Positions 49,324 to 57,348 of a stretch of DNA of 64,000 nt are shown here, one piece after another. Both the position numbers and the translations under genes were made by a program. The DNA is from Kribbella sp. ALI-6-A (GTDB taxonomy: Bacteria; Actinomycetota; Actinomycetes; Propionibacteriales; Kribbellaceae): NCBI RefSeq assembly GCF_001984195.1, contig NZ_MTQN01000012.1, forward strand, positions 62,001 through 126,000, written 5' to 3'. The notes under the pieces were generated by a model. It was not told where the DNA came from, did not search any database, and saw only the letters and a list, made by a program, of their open reading frames with translations. Every line of letters begins with the position of its first letter. Position 1 is the stretch's first letter.

Positions 49324-49830
49324 ATGACAACCGACGACGGACCGCCGGACTTCGACACCTGGGTGTCGCACCGAGGTGCCGGTCTGCTGCGTTTCGCCTA
49401 TCTGGTCACCCGTGACCGGGGCCGGGCCGAGGAAGCTGTCCAGGACGCGCTGATCGCGGCGTACCCGCGCTGGTCGCGGATCGGCGCCGATCCGGACGCC
49501 TACGTGCGGCGCTGCATCGTCAACGCCGACATCTCCCGCTGGCGCCGCTTCTTCCGCCGCGAGACTCCGGTCGACGACCCGACCGCGCTCCGCCCACTTG
49601 CCGGCGGGCCCGACCACGCCGCCTCGCACGCCGACGCCGACGCGGTCTGGCAGCTGTGCGCGTCACTGCCCACCCGGCAGCGCGCCGCCGTCGTACTGCG
49701 TTACTACGAAGGCCTTCCGGACGCCGACATCGCCGAGATCCTCGGCTGTACGGCGGCCACGGTCCGATCCCAGATCCACCGCGCCCTAGGTTCCCTGCGC
49801 GCGACGCTGAAGGAGGTCGACCAGCTGTGA
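49324..49830 (+). CDS. ECF RNA polymerase sigma factor, SigE family
   Basis: 168 residues. Region 2: LLRFAYLVTRDRGRAEEAVQ, DALIAAYPRWSRIG, with ADPDAYVRRCIVNADISRWR. Region 4: ASLPTRQRAAVVLRYYEGLP, DADIAEILGCTAATVRSQIH and RALGSLRATL. This is the SigE-type (SigE50-like) actinobacterial ECF group. Its stop overlaps the start of the next gene by GTGA (49827-49830), so sigma and the first membrane protein are made together, as usual for a sigma/anti-sigma pair. It heads the seven-gene paralogue array. Confidence 0.92.
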   Translation: MTTDDGPPDFDTWVSHRGAGLLRFAYLVTRDRGRAEEAVQDALIAAYPRWSRIGADPDAYVRRCIVNADISRWRRFFRRETPVDDPTALRPLAGGPDHAASHADADAVWQLCASLPTRQRAAVVLRYYEGLPDADIAEILGCTAATVRSQIHRALGSLRATLKEVDQL

Positions 49831-50963
49831 ACGACCCGACCGAAGACCGCGCGACCGGCGCGCTGCTCACCCGCGCCCTGTCGACGTACGCCGACTCGGC
49901 GCCGACCGACCACCACGCCCTGCTCGCCACCGTCCACCACCGCCTGCGCCGACGCCGCCGGGCGCGCGCCGTTGGAGCCGGGGTCCTCGCCTGTACGGCG
50001 GTCGCCGCGGGCGTCACCGGCGTCGGGGTGCTGCGGGACGGGCCGATTCCGGCTGCTGGACCATCCGTTCCCGCCGCGCAGCCCGCCTCGGCTCATGCCG
50101 ACGGGCCCAAGTTTACGACGTACGAGGGCTGGCACTGGGAGTCGTACGGCACCGTCCAGGTGCAGGTCCCCGACACCTGGACGGACACTTTCTACAGCCA
50201 CCTGTGGAGCTGCCGCCCGCTCGTCTACGGGAACTCGTCCGAGGATGTGCCGAAGACACCGCAGGTCGGACGGCCGCTGCGTGGTTACGTACCGCTGATC
50301 GGCTGCCCGAAGGTCCCGGAACCGGCCGAGCGGGTGCCGCACCTGTGGTTCGGCGAGGCGAACCGATCGCCCGGCGTGTACCGCCACGATCACGGCTGGC
50401 TGGAGGAGGTCCGGGTTGTCGACGGCATCCATTTGAGTGCCTTCGGCAATGATCCTGTACTGCTGAGGCGCATCCTGGACTCCGCGCAGCCGATCGACGG
50501 CCAGGACGCCTACGGCTGCTCGCCAACGGCGCCGCCCGTGGTGGGCGAGGGCCGGCGGCCGACCGGACCCGGACTGGGCGGCATCGGCGAGGTCGAATCG
50601 ATCCGGCTCTGCGGGTACGGCATCGACGGTCTGCCGCGGGATGCCAGGTTGCTCGCCGGCGGTGAGATCGCCGGCGACAAGGCACGGGAGGTGGTCGCCG
50701 CGCTCCGAGCAGCGCCGGCCGGATCCGGCCCGAACCACGAGTACCACTGCGAGACCACGCGTCTGCGCGACGACCTGCTGATCACCGTGCGCGGCAGCAC
50801 CGGAGAGCAGGAAGTGTCGGTCCGCTACAACTCCTGCAACCACAACGGCATCGACGACGGCACCACTGGCCGGCAACTGACCCGAGAGGCTCTGCTTCCG
50901 CTGGTCACCACGCTCTATTCGCCGCAGCTGTACCCGATGATTCTGCAGAGGCTGACCCGATGA
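49827..50963 (+). CDS. array paralogue 1: membrane protein with six-Cys extracytoplasmic domain, candidate anti-sigma factor
   Basis: 378 residues from GTG 49827, overlapping the sigma stop. A 46-residue cytoplasmic segment (MNDPTEDRATGALLTRALST, ending HHRLRRRRR) leads into one membrane helix (AGVLACTAVAAGVTGVGVL). The extracytoplasmic domain begins with WHWESYGTVQVQVPDTW (from residue 102), then RVPHLWFG, RRILDSAQPI and the C-terminal NGIDDGTTGRQLT. Six cysteines occupy positions shared with paralogues 2-6 (LWSC, LIGC, AYGC, IRLC, YHC, NSC). I know no named family. Topology and coupling to sigma suggest a sensor/anti-sigma role; no zinc-binding anti-sigma motif (HxxxCxxC) is present. Confidence 0.8.
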   Translation: MNDPTEDRATGALLTRALSTYADSAPTDHHALLATVHHRLRRRRRARAVGAGVLACTAVAAGVTGVGVLRDGPIPAAGPSVPAAQPASAHADGPKFTTYEGWHWESYGTVQVQVPDTWTDTFYSHLWSCRPLVYGNSSEDVPKTPQVGRPLRGYVPLIGCPKVPEPAERVPHLWFGEANRSPGVYRHDHGWLEEVRVVDGIHLSAFGNDPVLLRRILDSAQPIDGQDAYGCSPTAPPVVGEGRRPTGPGLGGIGEVESIRLCGYGIDGLPRDARLLAGGEIAGDKAREVVAALRAAPAGSGPNHEYHCETTRLRDDLLITVRGSTGEQEVSVRYNSCNHNGIDDGTTGRQLTREALLPLVTTLYSPQLYPMILQRLTR

Positions 50964-52060
50964 ACGATCCGGCCGAAACCCTCATCACCCAAAGCCTCGC
51001 CTCGCGCGCCGCCGAGGCGCCGTCCGACACGACTCTGCTCGGCACGGTCCACCGCCGGCTGAGACGACGGCGGCGTACGCGCGCGGCCGGCGTCGGCGTA
51101 CTGGCTTGTGCGGCGGTGATCGTGGCGGCTGCTGGGGTGCAGTCGCTGACCCGGCCGGAGGATTCCGGACCGGCCGCGTCGCTGGCGCAGCCGCCGCCGG
51201 GGTGGCATTGGGAGTCGTATGCGAACGTCGAGGTCCAGGTGCCCGACCAGTGGGCGGAGATCAGTGCGGGTCCGCTGGCGACGTGCCCGACCGAGAAGCC
51301 CCGGTGGGACGGCTGGATCGGGCGGCCGAGCACGCTGCCGGCCCCGGCGATGGGCTGCCCGACTGCCGTCGGGGCGACCGCTGCCACCGTGGGAGAACCG
51401 GCAGACCGCGTGCCGTACGTGTTGTTCGACTTGAACGCCGAGCCGGGCGTGACGCAGTACGACGCAGGCTGGACCAAGGAGGTCCGGTCGGTGGGGGCGC
51501 TGCGGCTCGAGGTGTTCGGGACCGACGCCGCGGTCCGGGCACGGATACTCGACTCGGCCCGGACGATCGACGGGGTCGACAGCCGTGGTTGCGCTCCGAC
51601 GCATCCGGCAGCGACCAACGCGGCGGTCCGACCGACCGGCGAAGGCCTTGCCGCGGTCGGAACGGCCGCGTCGATCCGGATTTGCGCCTACCGGACCGAG
51701 ACGCTGTCCCAGGTACCACCACTGCTCGCCAGCGCCGAGCTGACCGGCGAGCAAGCCCGCGAGGTCGGCGCCGCTCTGCTGAACGCACCGGGTTCAGATG
51801 GCCTTGCGGTGACCAAGAGCGGGAAAGTGGCTACCGCGACCAGCAAATGCACAACAGGTGACGAGGAGATCCTCGTCCTGCACGTCCACGGCGACCGCGG
51901 CGACCAGGAGGTCGTCGTACGGCTGAACGGGTGTGGGCCCTTCGACACCGATGACGGCCGGACGTTCCGGAGTCTCACCAAGTCGTCGGTCGGACCGCTG
52001 GTCACCGCCGTCGGTCGGCCCGAGGACCGCGGGCCCTTTCTGACCAATCTGCTGAAATGA
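50960..52060 (+). CDS. array paralogue 2: membrane protein with six-Cys extracytoplasmic domain
   Basis: 366 residues; start overlaps the previous stop (ATGA). Like paralogue 1 it has a short cytoplasmic N-terminus (MNDPAETLITQSLASRAAEA, then HRRLRRRRR) and one membrane helix (GVGVLACAAVIVAAAGV). The outer domain starts WHWESYANVEVQVPDQW and keeps six cysteines (LATC, AMGC, SRGC, IRIC, TSKC, NGC). The C-terminal motif is the most divergent of the set, TDDGRTFRSLT. The kinship of the cytoplasmic segments of paralogues 1 and 2 suggests both touch the same cytoplasmic partner, perhaps the sigma factor. Confidence 0.8.
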   Translation: MNDPAETLITQSLASRAAEAPSDTTLLGTVHRRLRRRRRTRAAGVGVLACAAVIVAAAGVQSLTRPEDSGPAASLAQPPPGWHWESYANVEVQVPDQWAEISAGPLATCPTEKPRWDGWIGRPSTLPAPAMGCPTAVGATAATVGEPADRVPYVLFDLNAEPGVTQYDAGWTKEVRSVGALRLEVFGTDAAVRARILDSARTIDGVDSRGCAPTHPAATNAAVRPTGEGLAAVGTAASIRICAYRTETLSQVPPLLASAELTGEQAREVGAALLNAPGSDGLAVTKSGKVATATSKCTTGDEEILVLHVHGDRGDQEVVVRLNGCGPFDTDDGRTFRSLTKSSVGPLVTAVGRPEDRGPFLTNLLK

Positions 52061-53037
52061 GGATCGTCGTGCGCGGAATCGCAGTGGTAGCGCTCGCCGC
52101 CGTCAGCGTCGCGGCGCTGGCGGCCGGCGGAGAGGCCGTGCTCGGCCAGGACGAAACCGCGGTCGCGGTCGCACCACCGACTGCGCCGTCGGAGCCCGGC
52201 TGGCGGTGGGAGTCGTACCGGACCGTCAAGGTGCAGGTGCCGGACAGCTGGCAGGACTCGGCGTACTCGCACCTGTGGACGTGTGGAGAACCGAAGGGAC
52301 AGTCGAACGGGATCAGCAAGGCGCCGCTGGTCGGCCGGCCCTATCGGGGTCCGGTCATGATGATCGACTGTGGTCCGGTCTCGCCGTTGGCCGAGCGGGT
52401 TCCGCATCTGTGGTTCGGCGGGCCGAACGTGCAACCTGGGATCACGACGTTCGACCACGGCTGGGCGTCGGAGGTCCGGGTCGTCGACGGCGTCACGTTG
52501 ACCGTGTTCGGCGACGACGCCGCGCTGCGCCGTCGGATCCTGGACTCCGCGGAACCGATCAGCGGTACGACGGACCCGAACGGCTGCGCCATCGCCCGTC
52601 CCGCCGTACTGGCCGACGGGCAGCGGCCAACAGGTCCGGGGTTGTCCGCGATCGGCGAGGTGAGTTCGATCCGGGTGTGCGCCTACAGCTACGGCACGGC
52701 CGGCGAACCGAGCACCTTCCAAGCCGGTCACGTGATCTCCGGCGATGCCGCACGTCGGCTGGGTGACGCGCTGCGAGCAGCGCCGCCAGGCGTCGGGCCG
52801 GCCATGAGTGCCTCCAATTGCCAGCAGTCCTCGCAACGCGACGATCTGCTGGTGACGGTGAGCGGCCAGAACGGCGAGCAAACGGTCGTCGTCCGCTACG
52901 CCACCTGCCGCTCGAACGGGACCGACGACGGCACCACACTCCGACAGCTCACCACGGACACGCTGGTACCGCTGAGCAAGGTCCTGTACGCGCAGTGGGC
53001 ACCGCTGCCGATCCTCGACGACTTGGGCGCACGATGA
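52057..53037 (+). CDS. array paralogue 3: exported six-Cys protein (type A)
   Basis: 326 residues; ATGA overlap with paralogue 2. There is no cytoplasmic domain, only a short basic start and a hydrophobic export/anchor segment (GIAVVALAAVSVAALAAGG). The domain runs WRWESYRTVKVQVPDSW, AERVPHLWFGGPNVQPGITT, FDHGWASEVRVVDGVTL, RRRILDSAEPI, GRPTGPGLS-like QRPTGPGLSAIGEV and NGTDDGTTLRQLT. The six cysteines are at LWTC, MIDC, PNGC, IRVC, SNC and ATC. It is most similar to paralogue 5. Molecular function is not recognisable. Confidence 0.8.
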   Translation: MRIVVRGIAVVALAAVSVAALAAGGEAVLGQDETAVAVAPPTAPSEPGWRWESYRTVKVQVPDSWQDSAYSHLWTCGEPKGQSNGISKAPLVGRPYRGPVMMIDCGPVSPLAERVPHLWFGGPNVQPGITTFDHGWASEVRVVDGVTLTVFGDDAALRRRILDSAEPISGTTDPNGCAIARPAVLADGQRPTGPGLSAIGEVSSIRVCAYSYGTAGEPSTFQAGHVISGDAARRLGDALRAAPPGVGPAMSASNCQQSSQRDDLLVTVSGQNGEQTVVVRYATCRSNGTDDGTTLRQLTTDTLVPLSKVLYAQWAPLPILDDLGAR

Positions 53038-54032
53038 TGCGCCGTGGTGCGCTCCTACTGACCGGTGTCGCGGTCGCTGCCGTGGTCGTCGGGGCGAACA
53101 CACTGATCAGTCGGGCCGGGAGTGACCCCGAAACGCCGGTCGCAGCGGAGCACGCCGGGTGGCGGTGGGAGACGTACCGGAACGTGCAGCTCCAGGTTCC
53201 GGACGACTGGGCGCAGGATCTGTACGCCGGGGTGAAGTTCTGCGGCGCCGACTGGACCGAGCAGAAAGCGGTCGTCCGGCGGCCAGGAGATTTCATCACC
53301 GTCGAGCAACCCGAGTGTCCGACGGAGGTACGGCCGACGCGGCACGTCGCGCCGTCGGTGATGTTCGCCGGCGACCGGCCCGAGGTGATCCGTTTCGCTG
53401 ACGGGTGGACCAAGGAGACCCGGCGGATCGGCGAGCAGCTGGTCACGGTGACGAGCGCCGACGATGCCTTGCGGGCCAAGATCTTCAGCACCGCCGGCGT
53501 CGTCACGTCCGTCGACGGCTACGGCTGCGATCCGGCGTCGCCGTTGGCGCGGGACGAGGTCCTGCGGCCGGCCGCTTCGGGCGGACTCACCTCGGTCGGG
53601 AAGGTGAAATCGGTCAGCGTGTGCCGCTATTCGGGTGGCGCGCCGATCTACCGTGAGGACGGTACGCCGTACCCGCCGAAGGCACTCGGCATGGAGGCCA
53701 GTTCGCGGCTCACCGGCGCTGTCGCCGAGCGCTTCGTGCGTGACCTGATCGCCGCGCCGCTCGGGACCGGTCCGACGGTGACCACCTGGCGCGTCTGCGG
53801 CGCCGACCCGGGCCGCGAGGTCGTCGTCCTGCGGGTGAACGGGAGCGAGCACGACCAGGACGTCATCTACCGCTACGCCGGCTGCAAGCACAACGGCACC
53901 GACGACGGCACGACGCTGCGCCGGGCGACGATGGCGACCGCGAAGGTGATCTTCGTCGGCGTGCACGCGCCTCGCGGACACAGCAATGTGATGACCCAAC
54001 TGCTGATCGGCCCGCCCGGGCCGGTCCTGTGA
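53034..54032 (+). CDS. array paralogue 4: exported six-Cys protein (type B)
   Basis: 332 residues from ATG 53034 (a second ATG follows directly); start overlaps the previous stop. The open frame extends far upstream but only as antiparallel noise inside paralogue 3. The export segment is GALLLTGVAVAAVVVGANTL. The domain begins WRWETYRNVQLQVPDDW, has RHVAPSVMFAGDRPEVIRF and GWTKETRRIGEQLVTVTSAD, and ends NGTDDGTTLRRAT plus a tail LLIGPPGPVL. Six cysteines: VKFC, QPEC, GYGC, VSVC, WRVC, AGC. It pairs with paralogue 6 (same WETY and QLQVP wording, same tail). Confidence 0.8.
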   Translation: MMRRGALLLTGVAVAAVVVGANTLISRAGSDPETPVAAEHAGWRWETYRNVQLQVPDDWAQDLYAGVKFCGADWTEQKAVVRRPGDFITVEQPECPTEVRPTRHVAPSVMFAGDRPEVIRFADGWTKETRRIGEQLVTVTSADDALRAKIFSTAGVVTSVDGYGCDPASPLARDEVLRPAASGGLTSVGKVKSVSVCRYSGGAPIYREDGTPYPPKALGMEASSRLTGAVAERFVRDLIAAPLGTGPTVTTWRVCGADPGREVVVLRVNGSEHDQDVIYRYAGCKHNGTDDGTTLRRATMATAKVIFVGVHAPRGHSNVMTQLLIGPPGPVL

Positions 54033-54041
54033 GGCGTTGAG

Positions 54042-55025
54042 ATGAAGAGAATCGGAGTAGTCGCCGCCGCTGTGGCCGCAACCGCTGTGCTGGTGATCGG
54101 CGTCGGGGTGCAGGCGGTCGGCGGGAGGGGTTCGGCCGGGGCGTATGTCGCGCCGCCCAGCGCCGAACCCGTGGCCGATCCGGCGGCGCCGGGATGGCGG
54201 TGGGAGTCGTACGGCACGGTGAAGGTGCAGGTGCCCGACAGCTGGGCGGACTCCGTCTACTCGGGCCTGTGGACCTGCGGGGATCGGTTCCGGCCGGACG
54301 GCTCCACAAGGACGCCGATGGTCGGGCGGCCCTGGCGTGGGCCGGTGCAGACGATCGCCTGTCTGTCGGTCCCGAGGTTGGCCGAGCGGATACCGCATCT
54401 GTGGTTCGACGACTCCGACGCCAAGCCCGGGATCACACGGTTCGACCACGGGTGGGCGACGGAGGTACGGGTCGTCGCTGGTGTGCCGTTGGCCGTGTTC
54501 AGCAACGACGCCGCGATGCGGCGGCGGATTCTGGACTCAGCGAAGCGGATGGATGGAACGGATCCGAACGGCTGCAGCGTCGCGCGTCCCGCCGTACTGG
54601 GTGACGGGCAACGGCCGACGGGACCGGGGCTGGCCGCGATCGGCGAGGTGAAGTCGATCCGGGTGTGCGTCTACAGCTATCAGTTGCCGGGCAACCCCAG
54701 CGTGTTCCAGGCCGGGCTTCAGATCTCCGGCGACACCGCGCGGCAACTGGGTGACGCGTTGCGCGCAGCCCCGGCCGGCGTCGGGCCGGTCATGAGCTCC
54801 TCCAACTGCGAGCAACCGCGGAGCCGGGACGATCTGCTGCTGACAGTGGCCGGCGAGAACGGCGATCAGGCCGTCGTCGTCCGGTACGCCACTTGCCGCT
54901 CGAACGGCACCGACGACGGCACCACGCTGCGGCGGCTCACCACGGACACGCTGGTGCCGCTGAGCAAGGTGCTGTACGCCGAGATCCCGGTGCTGCCGAT
55001 CCTGCGCGATTTGGCCGGACGATGA
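54042..55025 (+). CDS. array paralogue 5: exported six-Cys protein (type A)
   Basis: 327 residues, starting 9 bp after paralogue 4. Export segment IGVVAAAVAATAVLVIGVGV. The domain closely follows paralogue 3: WRWESYGTVKVQVPDSW, AERIPHLWFDDSDAKPGITR, FDHGWATEVRVVAGVPLAVF, RPTGPGLAAIGEVKSIRVC and TTDTLVPLSKVLYAE after NGTDDGTTLRRLT. Six cysteines are conserved (LWTC, TIAC, PNGC, IRVC, SNC, ATC). The high similarity and matching gene order (A then B, twice) point to duplication of the paralogue 3-4 pair. Confidence 0.8.
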   Translation: MKRIGVVAAAVAATAVLVIGVGVQAVGGRGSAGAYVAPPSAEPVADPAAPGWRWESYGTVKVQVPDSWADSVYSGLWTCGDRFRPDGSTRTPMVGRPWRGPVQTIACLSVPRLAERIPHLWFDDSDAKPGITRFDHGWATEVRVVAGVPLAVFSNDAAMRRRILDSAKRMDGTDPNGCSVARPAVLGDGQRPTGPGLAAIGEVKSIRVCVYSYQLPGNPSVFQAGLQISGDTARQLGDALRAAPAGVGPVMSSSNCEQPRSRDDLLLTVAGENGDQAVVVRYATCRSNGTDDGTTLRRLTTDTLVPLSKVLYAEIPVLPILRDLAGR

Positions 55026-56074
55026 TCGGCCGTCGGGTGGGTGCGGTCCTGCTGACCGGCGTCGCGATCGGTGCGGTGGTCCTGGGAGCGAGCACGTTGA
55101 CCAGCGAGGCTGGGCCAGCCGGCACGGCGGCGGTCGCGCCTTCCGATGCTGCGACGGGTGTGGCCGCCGATGGCGAGGCGGCTCCGGCCAAGCCTGGCTG
55201 GCGGTGGGAGACGTACGCCGACGTGCAGTTGCAGGTGCCGGAGAGCTGGGCGCAGTCGCTGTGGGCCGGGCCGCCGGACTGCACCGAGGACGATTGGGTG
55301 CCTGAGGCAACGGTCTTCCGGCCGGGTGGGATGCGGGGACTGGCGCTGAAGGTCTGCGCGACTCCGAAGCCCGCCCGGCAGGTCGCGCCGTCCGTCGTCT
55401 TCGACGGTGAGCGACCGGGCGTCGTACAGCTGGCCGGCGGTTGGGTTCGCGAGACCCGGAAGTTCGGCGACCACCTGGTGACCGTGACCGCCGGCGACGA
55501 CATCCTGCGTCGGCAGATCTTCGAGTCGGCCGACGTCGTCGAGACGGTCGACAGCTACGGCTGCGCTCCCCTGGCCGACCGGCGGGCCGCCCGTCCGCCG
55601 GCGCAAGGTGGACTCAAGTCGGTCGGCGAGATCACGGGCGTCGGCGTCTGCCGGTACTCCATCGGAGGCCTCCCGATCGCTCCGACCGGCGGCGGCCCCG
55701 AGAACATCCGCTACGCCCGCCTCCAAGCCAGCTCCCGCCTGACCGGCACCGCCGCCGACCGCCTGGTCCGCGACCTCGTCGCTGCTCCGCCCGGCGTCGG
55801 CCCGACGTTCTCCGACCCCCGGCGGTGCCCGCCCGAGCCCAGCCCCGACCTCGGGCACGACTTCCTGATCCTCCGCGTCCAGGGCACCGATCACGCCCAG
55901 GACGTCCTCTACCGCTACGACGGTTGTCGCCACCACGGCACCGACGACGGCTCGACGCTGCGGCAGCTCACCGCCGACACCGCACGCCAACTCTTCGTCG
56001 GCGTCCACCAGCTCTCCACGTCGTACCAGGCCATCGACAAGTTCCTGATCGGCACGCCACCACCCGTGCGATGA
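55022..56074 (+). CDS. array paralogue 6: exported six-Cys protein (type B)
   Basis: 350 residues; start ATG 55022 overlaps the previous stop (ATGA). Export segment VGAVLLTGVAIGAVVLGAST, then a Pro/Ala-rich linker. The domain reads WRWETYADVQLQVPESW, RQVAPSVVFDGERPGVVQLA, GWVRETRKFGDHLVTVTAGD and GTDDGSTLRQLT, with the tail FLIGTPPPVR matching paralogue 4. Six cysteines: PPDC, LKVC, SYGC, VGVC, PRRC, DGC. Function unknown. Confidence 0.8.
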   Translation: MIGRRVGAVLLTGVAIGAVVLGASTLTSEAGPAGTAAVAPSDAATGVAADGEAAPAKPGWRWETYADVQLQVPESWAQSLWAGPPDCTEDDWVPEATVFRPGGMRGLALKVCATPKPARQVAPSVVFDGERPGVVQLAGGWVRETRKFGDHLVTVTAGDDILRRQIFESADVVETVDSYGCAPLADRRAARPPAQGGLKSVGEITGVGVCRYSIGGLPIAPTGGGPENIRYARLQASSRLTGTAADRLVRDLVAAPPGVGPTFSDPRRCPPEPSPDLGHDFLILRVQGTDHAQDVLYRYDGCRHHGTDDGSTLRQLTADTARQLFVGVHQLSTSYQAIDKFLIGTPPPVR

Positions 56075-56081
56075 TCCGAAG

Positions 56082-56552
56082 ATGACCGGCTGGCGCTGGG
56101 AGTCGTACCAAACCGTCGAGGTCCAGGTCCCCGACGACTGGCGCTACGACTCGATCGCCGTCGGCCGGTACTCCCTCGGCCACCGCTCCTCCCCTGCCCG
56201 CGCGCCACTCATCGCCAGCTCCACCCTCACCGGCGACGCCGCGAAGGCGCTGGTCGCCGCCATCGGTGCCGCACCGGAGGGCCTCGATCCGGACGTCCCC
56301 GACTGCATCATCGTCTACGGCGGTGAGCTGATCGTCCTCACAATGCACGCAGGCGACCGGACGCAGGAAGTCCTCGTCCGGTACGCCGGTTGCCGCTTCA
56401 ACGGCACCGACGACGGCACCACCCAGCGCCGACTCACGGCGGCCGTCGTCCGGCCGTTGCTCACCGGCGTCCATCAACAGACGAGCTACAACAACGGCTT
56501 GTACGAGCTGGTCTTCGGCCACGCCGGCGTGTCCAAGCCGACGAGTCAGTAG
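56082..56552 (+). CDS. array paralogue 7: short form without export signal
   Basis: 156 residues, 7 bp after paralogue 6. It starts directly with the domain motif, MTGWRWESYQTVEVQVPDDW, so no signal or membrane segment precedes it. It then jumps to the second half of the domain: SSTLTGDAAKALVAAIGAAP, LIVLTMHAGDRTQEVLVRYA and NGTDDGTTQRRLT. Only the last two of the six cysteines remain (PDC and AGC). An internal deletion removed the middle third, yet the frame and both end motifs are intact, so it may be a functional mini-version or an early pseudogene. No longer start is possible without running into paralogue 6. Confidence 0.7.
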   Translation: MTGWRWESYQTVEVQVPDDWRYDSIAVGRYSLGHRSSPARAPLIASSTLTGDAAKALVAAIGAAPEGLDPDVPDCIIVYGGELIVLTMHAGDRTQEVLVRYAGCRFNGTDDGTTQRRLTAAVVRPLLTGVHQQTSYNNGLYELVFGHAGVSKPTSQ

Positions 56553-56562
56553 CCCCGCAAGC

Positions 56563-56964
56563 TCACTGCGCGCCTGGCGCAGCAATTGGCAGGCCCAATG
56601 CATCGGCGGCCGCAAGCAGCCGGCGATCGTAGGTGACGAAGGCCGTCAGGTCGTCGCCGAGTACAGCGTCAGCCGTCGCCAGGTGGATCGCGTCCAGCGA
56701 GCCGATCGACTCGTCGGGGTAGGCGGCCGCTGTCCTCCTGACCAGGTCGTCGATCTCGTACACCGCGATCCGCGCCAGCAGCGCCGGTACGGCGGCGAGC
56801 AGTTCCGGCTCGGTACGACGGAGCGCGCGCGGCAGCTCGACCTCTGCGATCGCCGACGACACGAGCAGGCGGTCCGAGTGGGTGTTCAGCCAGTCGACCA
56901 GGGCATCCGAGGCGACCTCGCGGCGAACAAGCTTCACCAGTGCCGCGGTGTCGAGATAGATCAT
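56563..56964 (-). CDS. vapC: PIN-domain ribonuclease toxin (VapC family)
   Basis: 133 residues. MIYLDTAALVKLVRREVASD has the first catalytic Asp (residue 5); VSSAIAEVELPRAL holds the conserved Glu; SIGSLDAIHLATADAV and FVTYDRRLLAAADALGLP carry the last acidic positions. VapC toxins cleave specific RNAs, often tRNA, in a metal-dependent way. The start overlaps the antitoxin stop (ATGA on the minus strand), the standard antitoxin-first arrangement. It ends 11 bp from the paralogue 7 stop, convergent. A close relative is at 62706-63110. Confidence 0.92.
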   Translation of the reverse strand: MIYLDTAALVKLVRREVASDALVDWLNTHSDRLLVSSAIAEVELPRALRRTEPELLAAVPALLARIAVYEIDDLVRRTAAAYPDESIGSLDAIHLATADAVLGDDLTAFVTYDRRLLAAADALGLPIAAPGAQ

Positions 56965-57236
56965 CAGTGGCGTTCCTCGCCACGCAGCTCCTCGAGCAGC
57001 GCACCGGACTCCTGCGTAGTGCGCACGTCGCCTCGGGGTCGTGGCAAAGGCCCGGAAGCCTGCGGTGGTCGCAGGTTGCCGGTGGCCAGCAAACGGCCGA
57101 TCGGTGAGGGCTCGGCCGGAACCAGCCGGGCCACGACGACACCGCGCTCGGTGATGTCGACTTCTTCGCCGCGTTTCACCCGAGCCAGCACCTTGGCCGT
57201 CTCCTGGTTCAGCTCCCTGATCGGCACCTCAGCCAT
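56964..57236 (-). CDS. vapB: Phd/YefM-type antitoxin partner of VapC
   Basis: 90 residues from ATG 57236. MAEVPIRELNQETAKVLARV, KRGEEVDITERGVVVARLVP is the typical Phd/YefM DNA-binding N-terminus; the C-terminal part (LLATGNLRPPQASG to the end) would wrap around the toxin. It overlaps the toxin gene by one codon's worth of bases. An in-frame ATG at 57254 adds six residues; family alignment favours 57236. Confidence 0.87.
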   Translation of the reverse strand: MAEVPIRELNQETAKVLARVKRGEEVDITERGVVVARLVPAEPSPIGRLLATGNLRPPQASGPLPRPRGDVRTTQESGALLEELRGEERH

Positions 57237-57348
57237 GGCTTGATCGTAGTACATCTTTGTCTGACACCGCCTGCCCAGTTGTTGTCGCCAGGGAAGGTAC
57301 GAGGTTTCGGCGCGGTGGACGGAGTTGTCCACAGGCCAATCAGACCAA

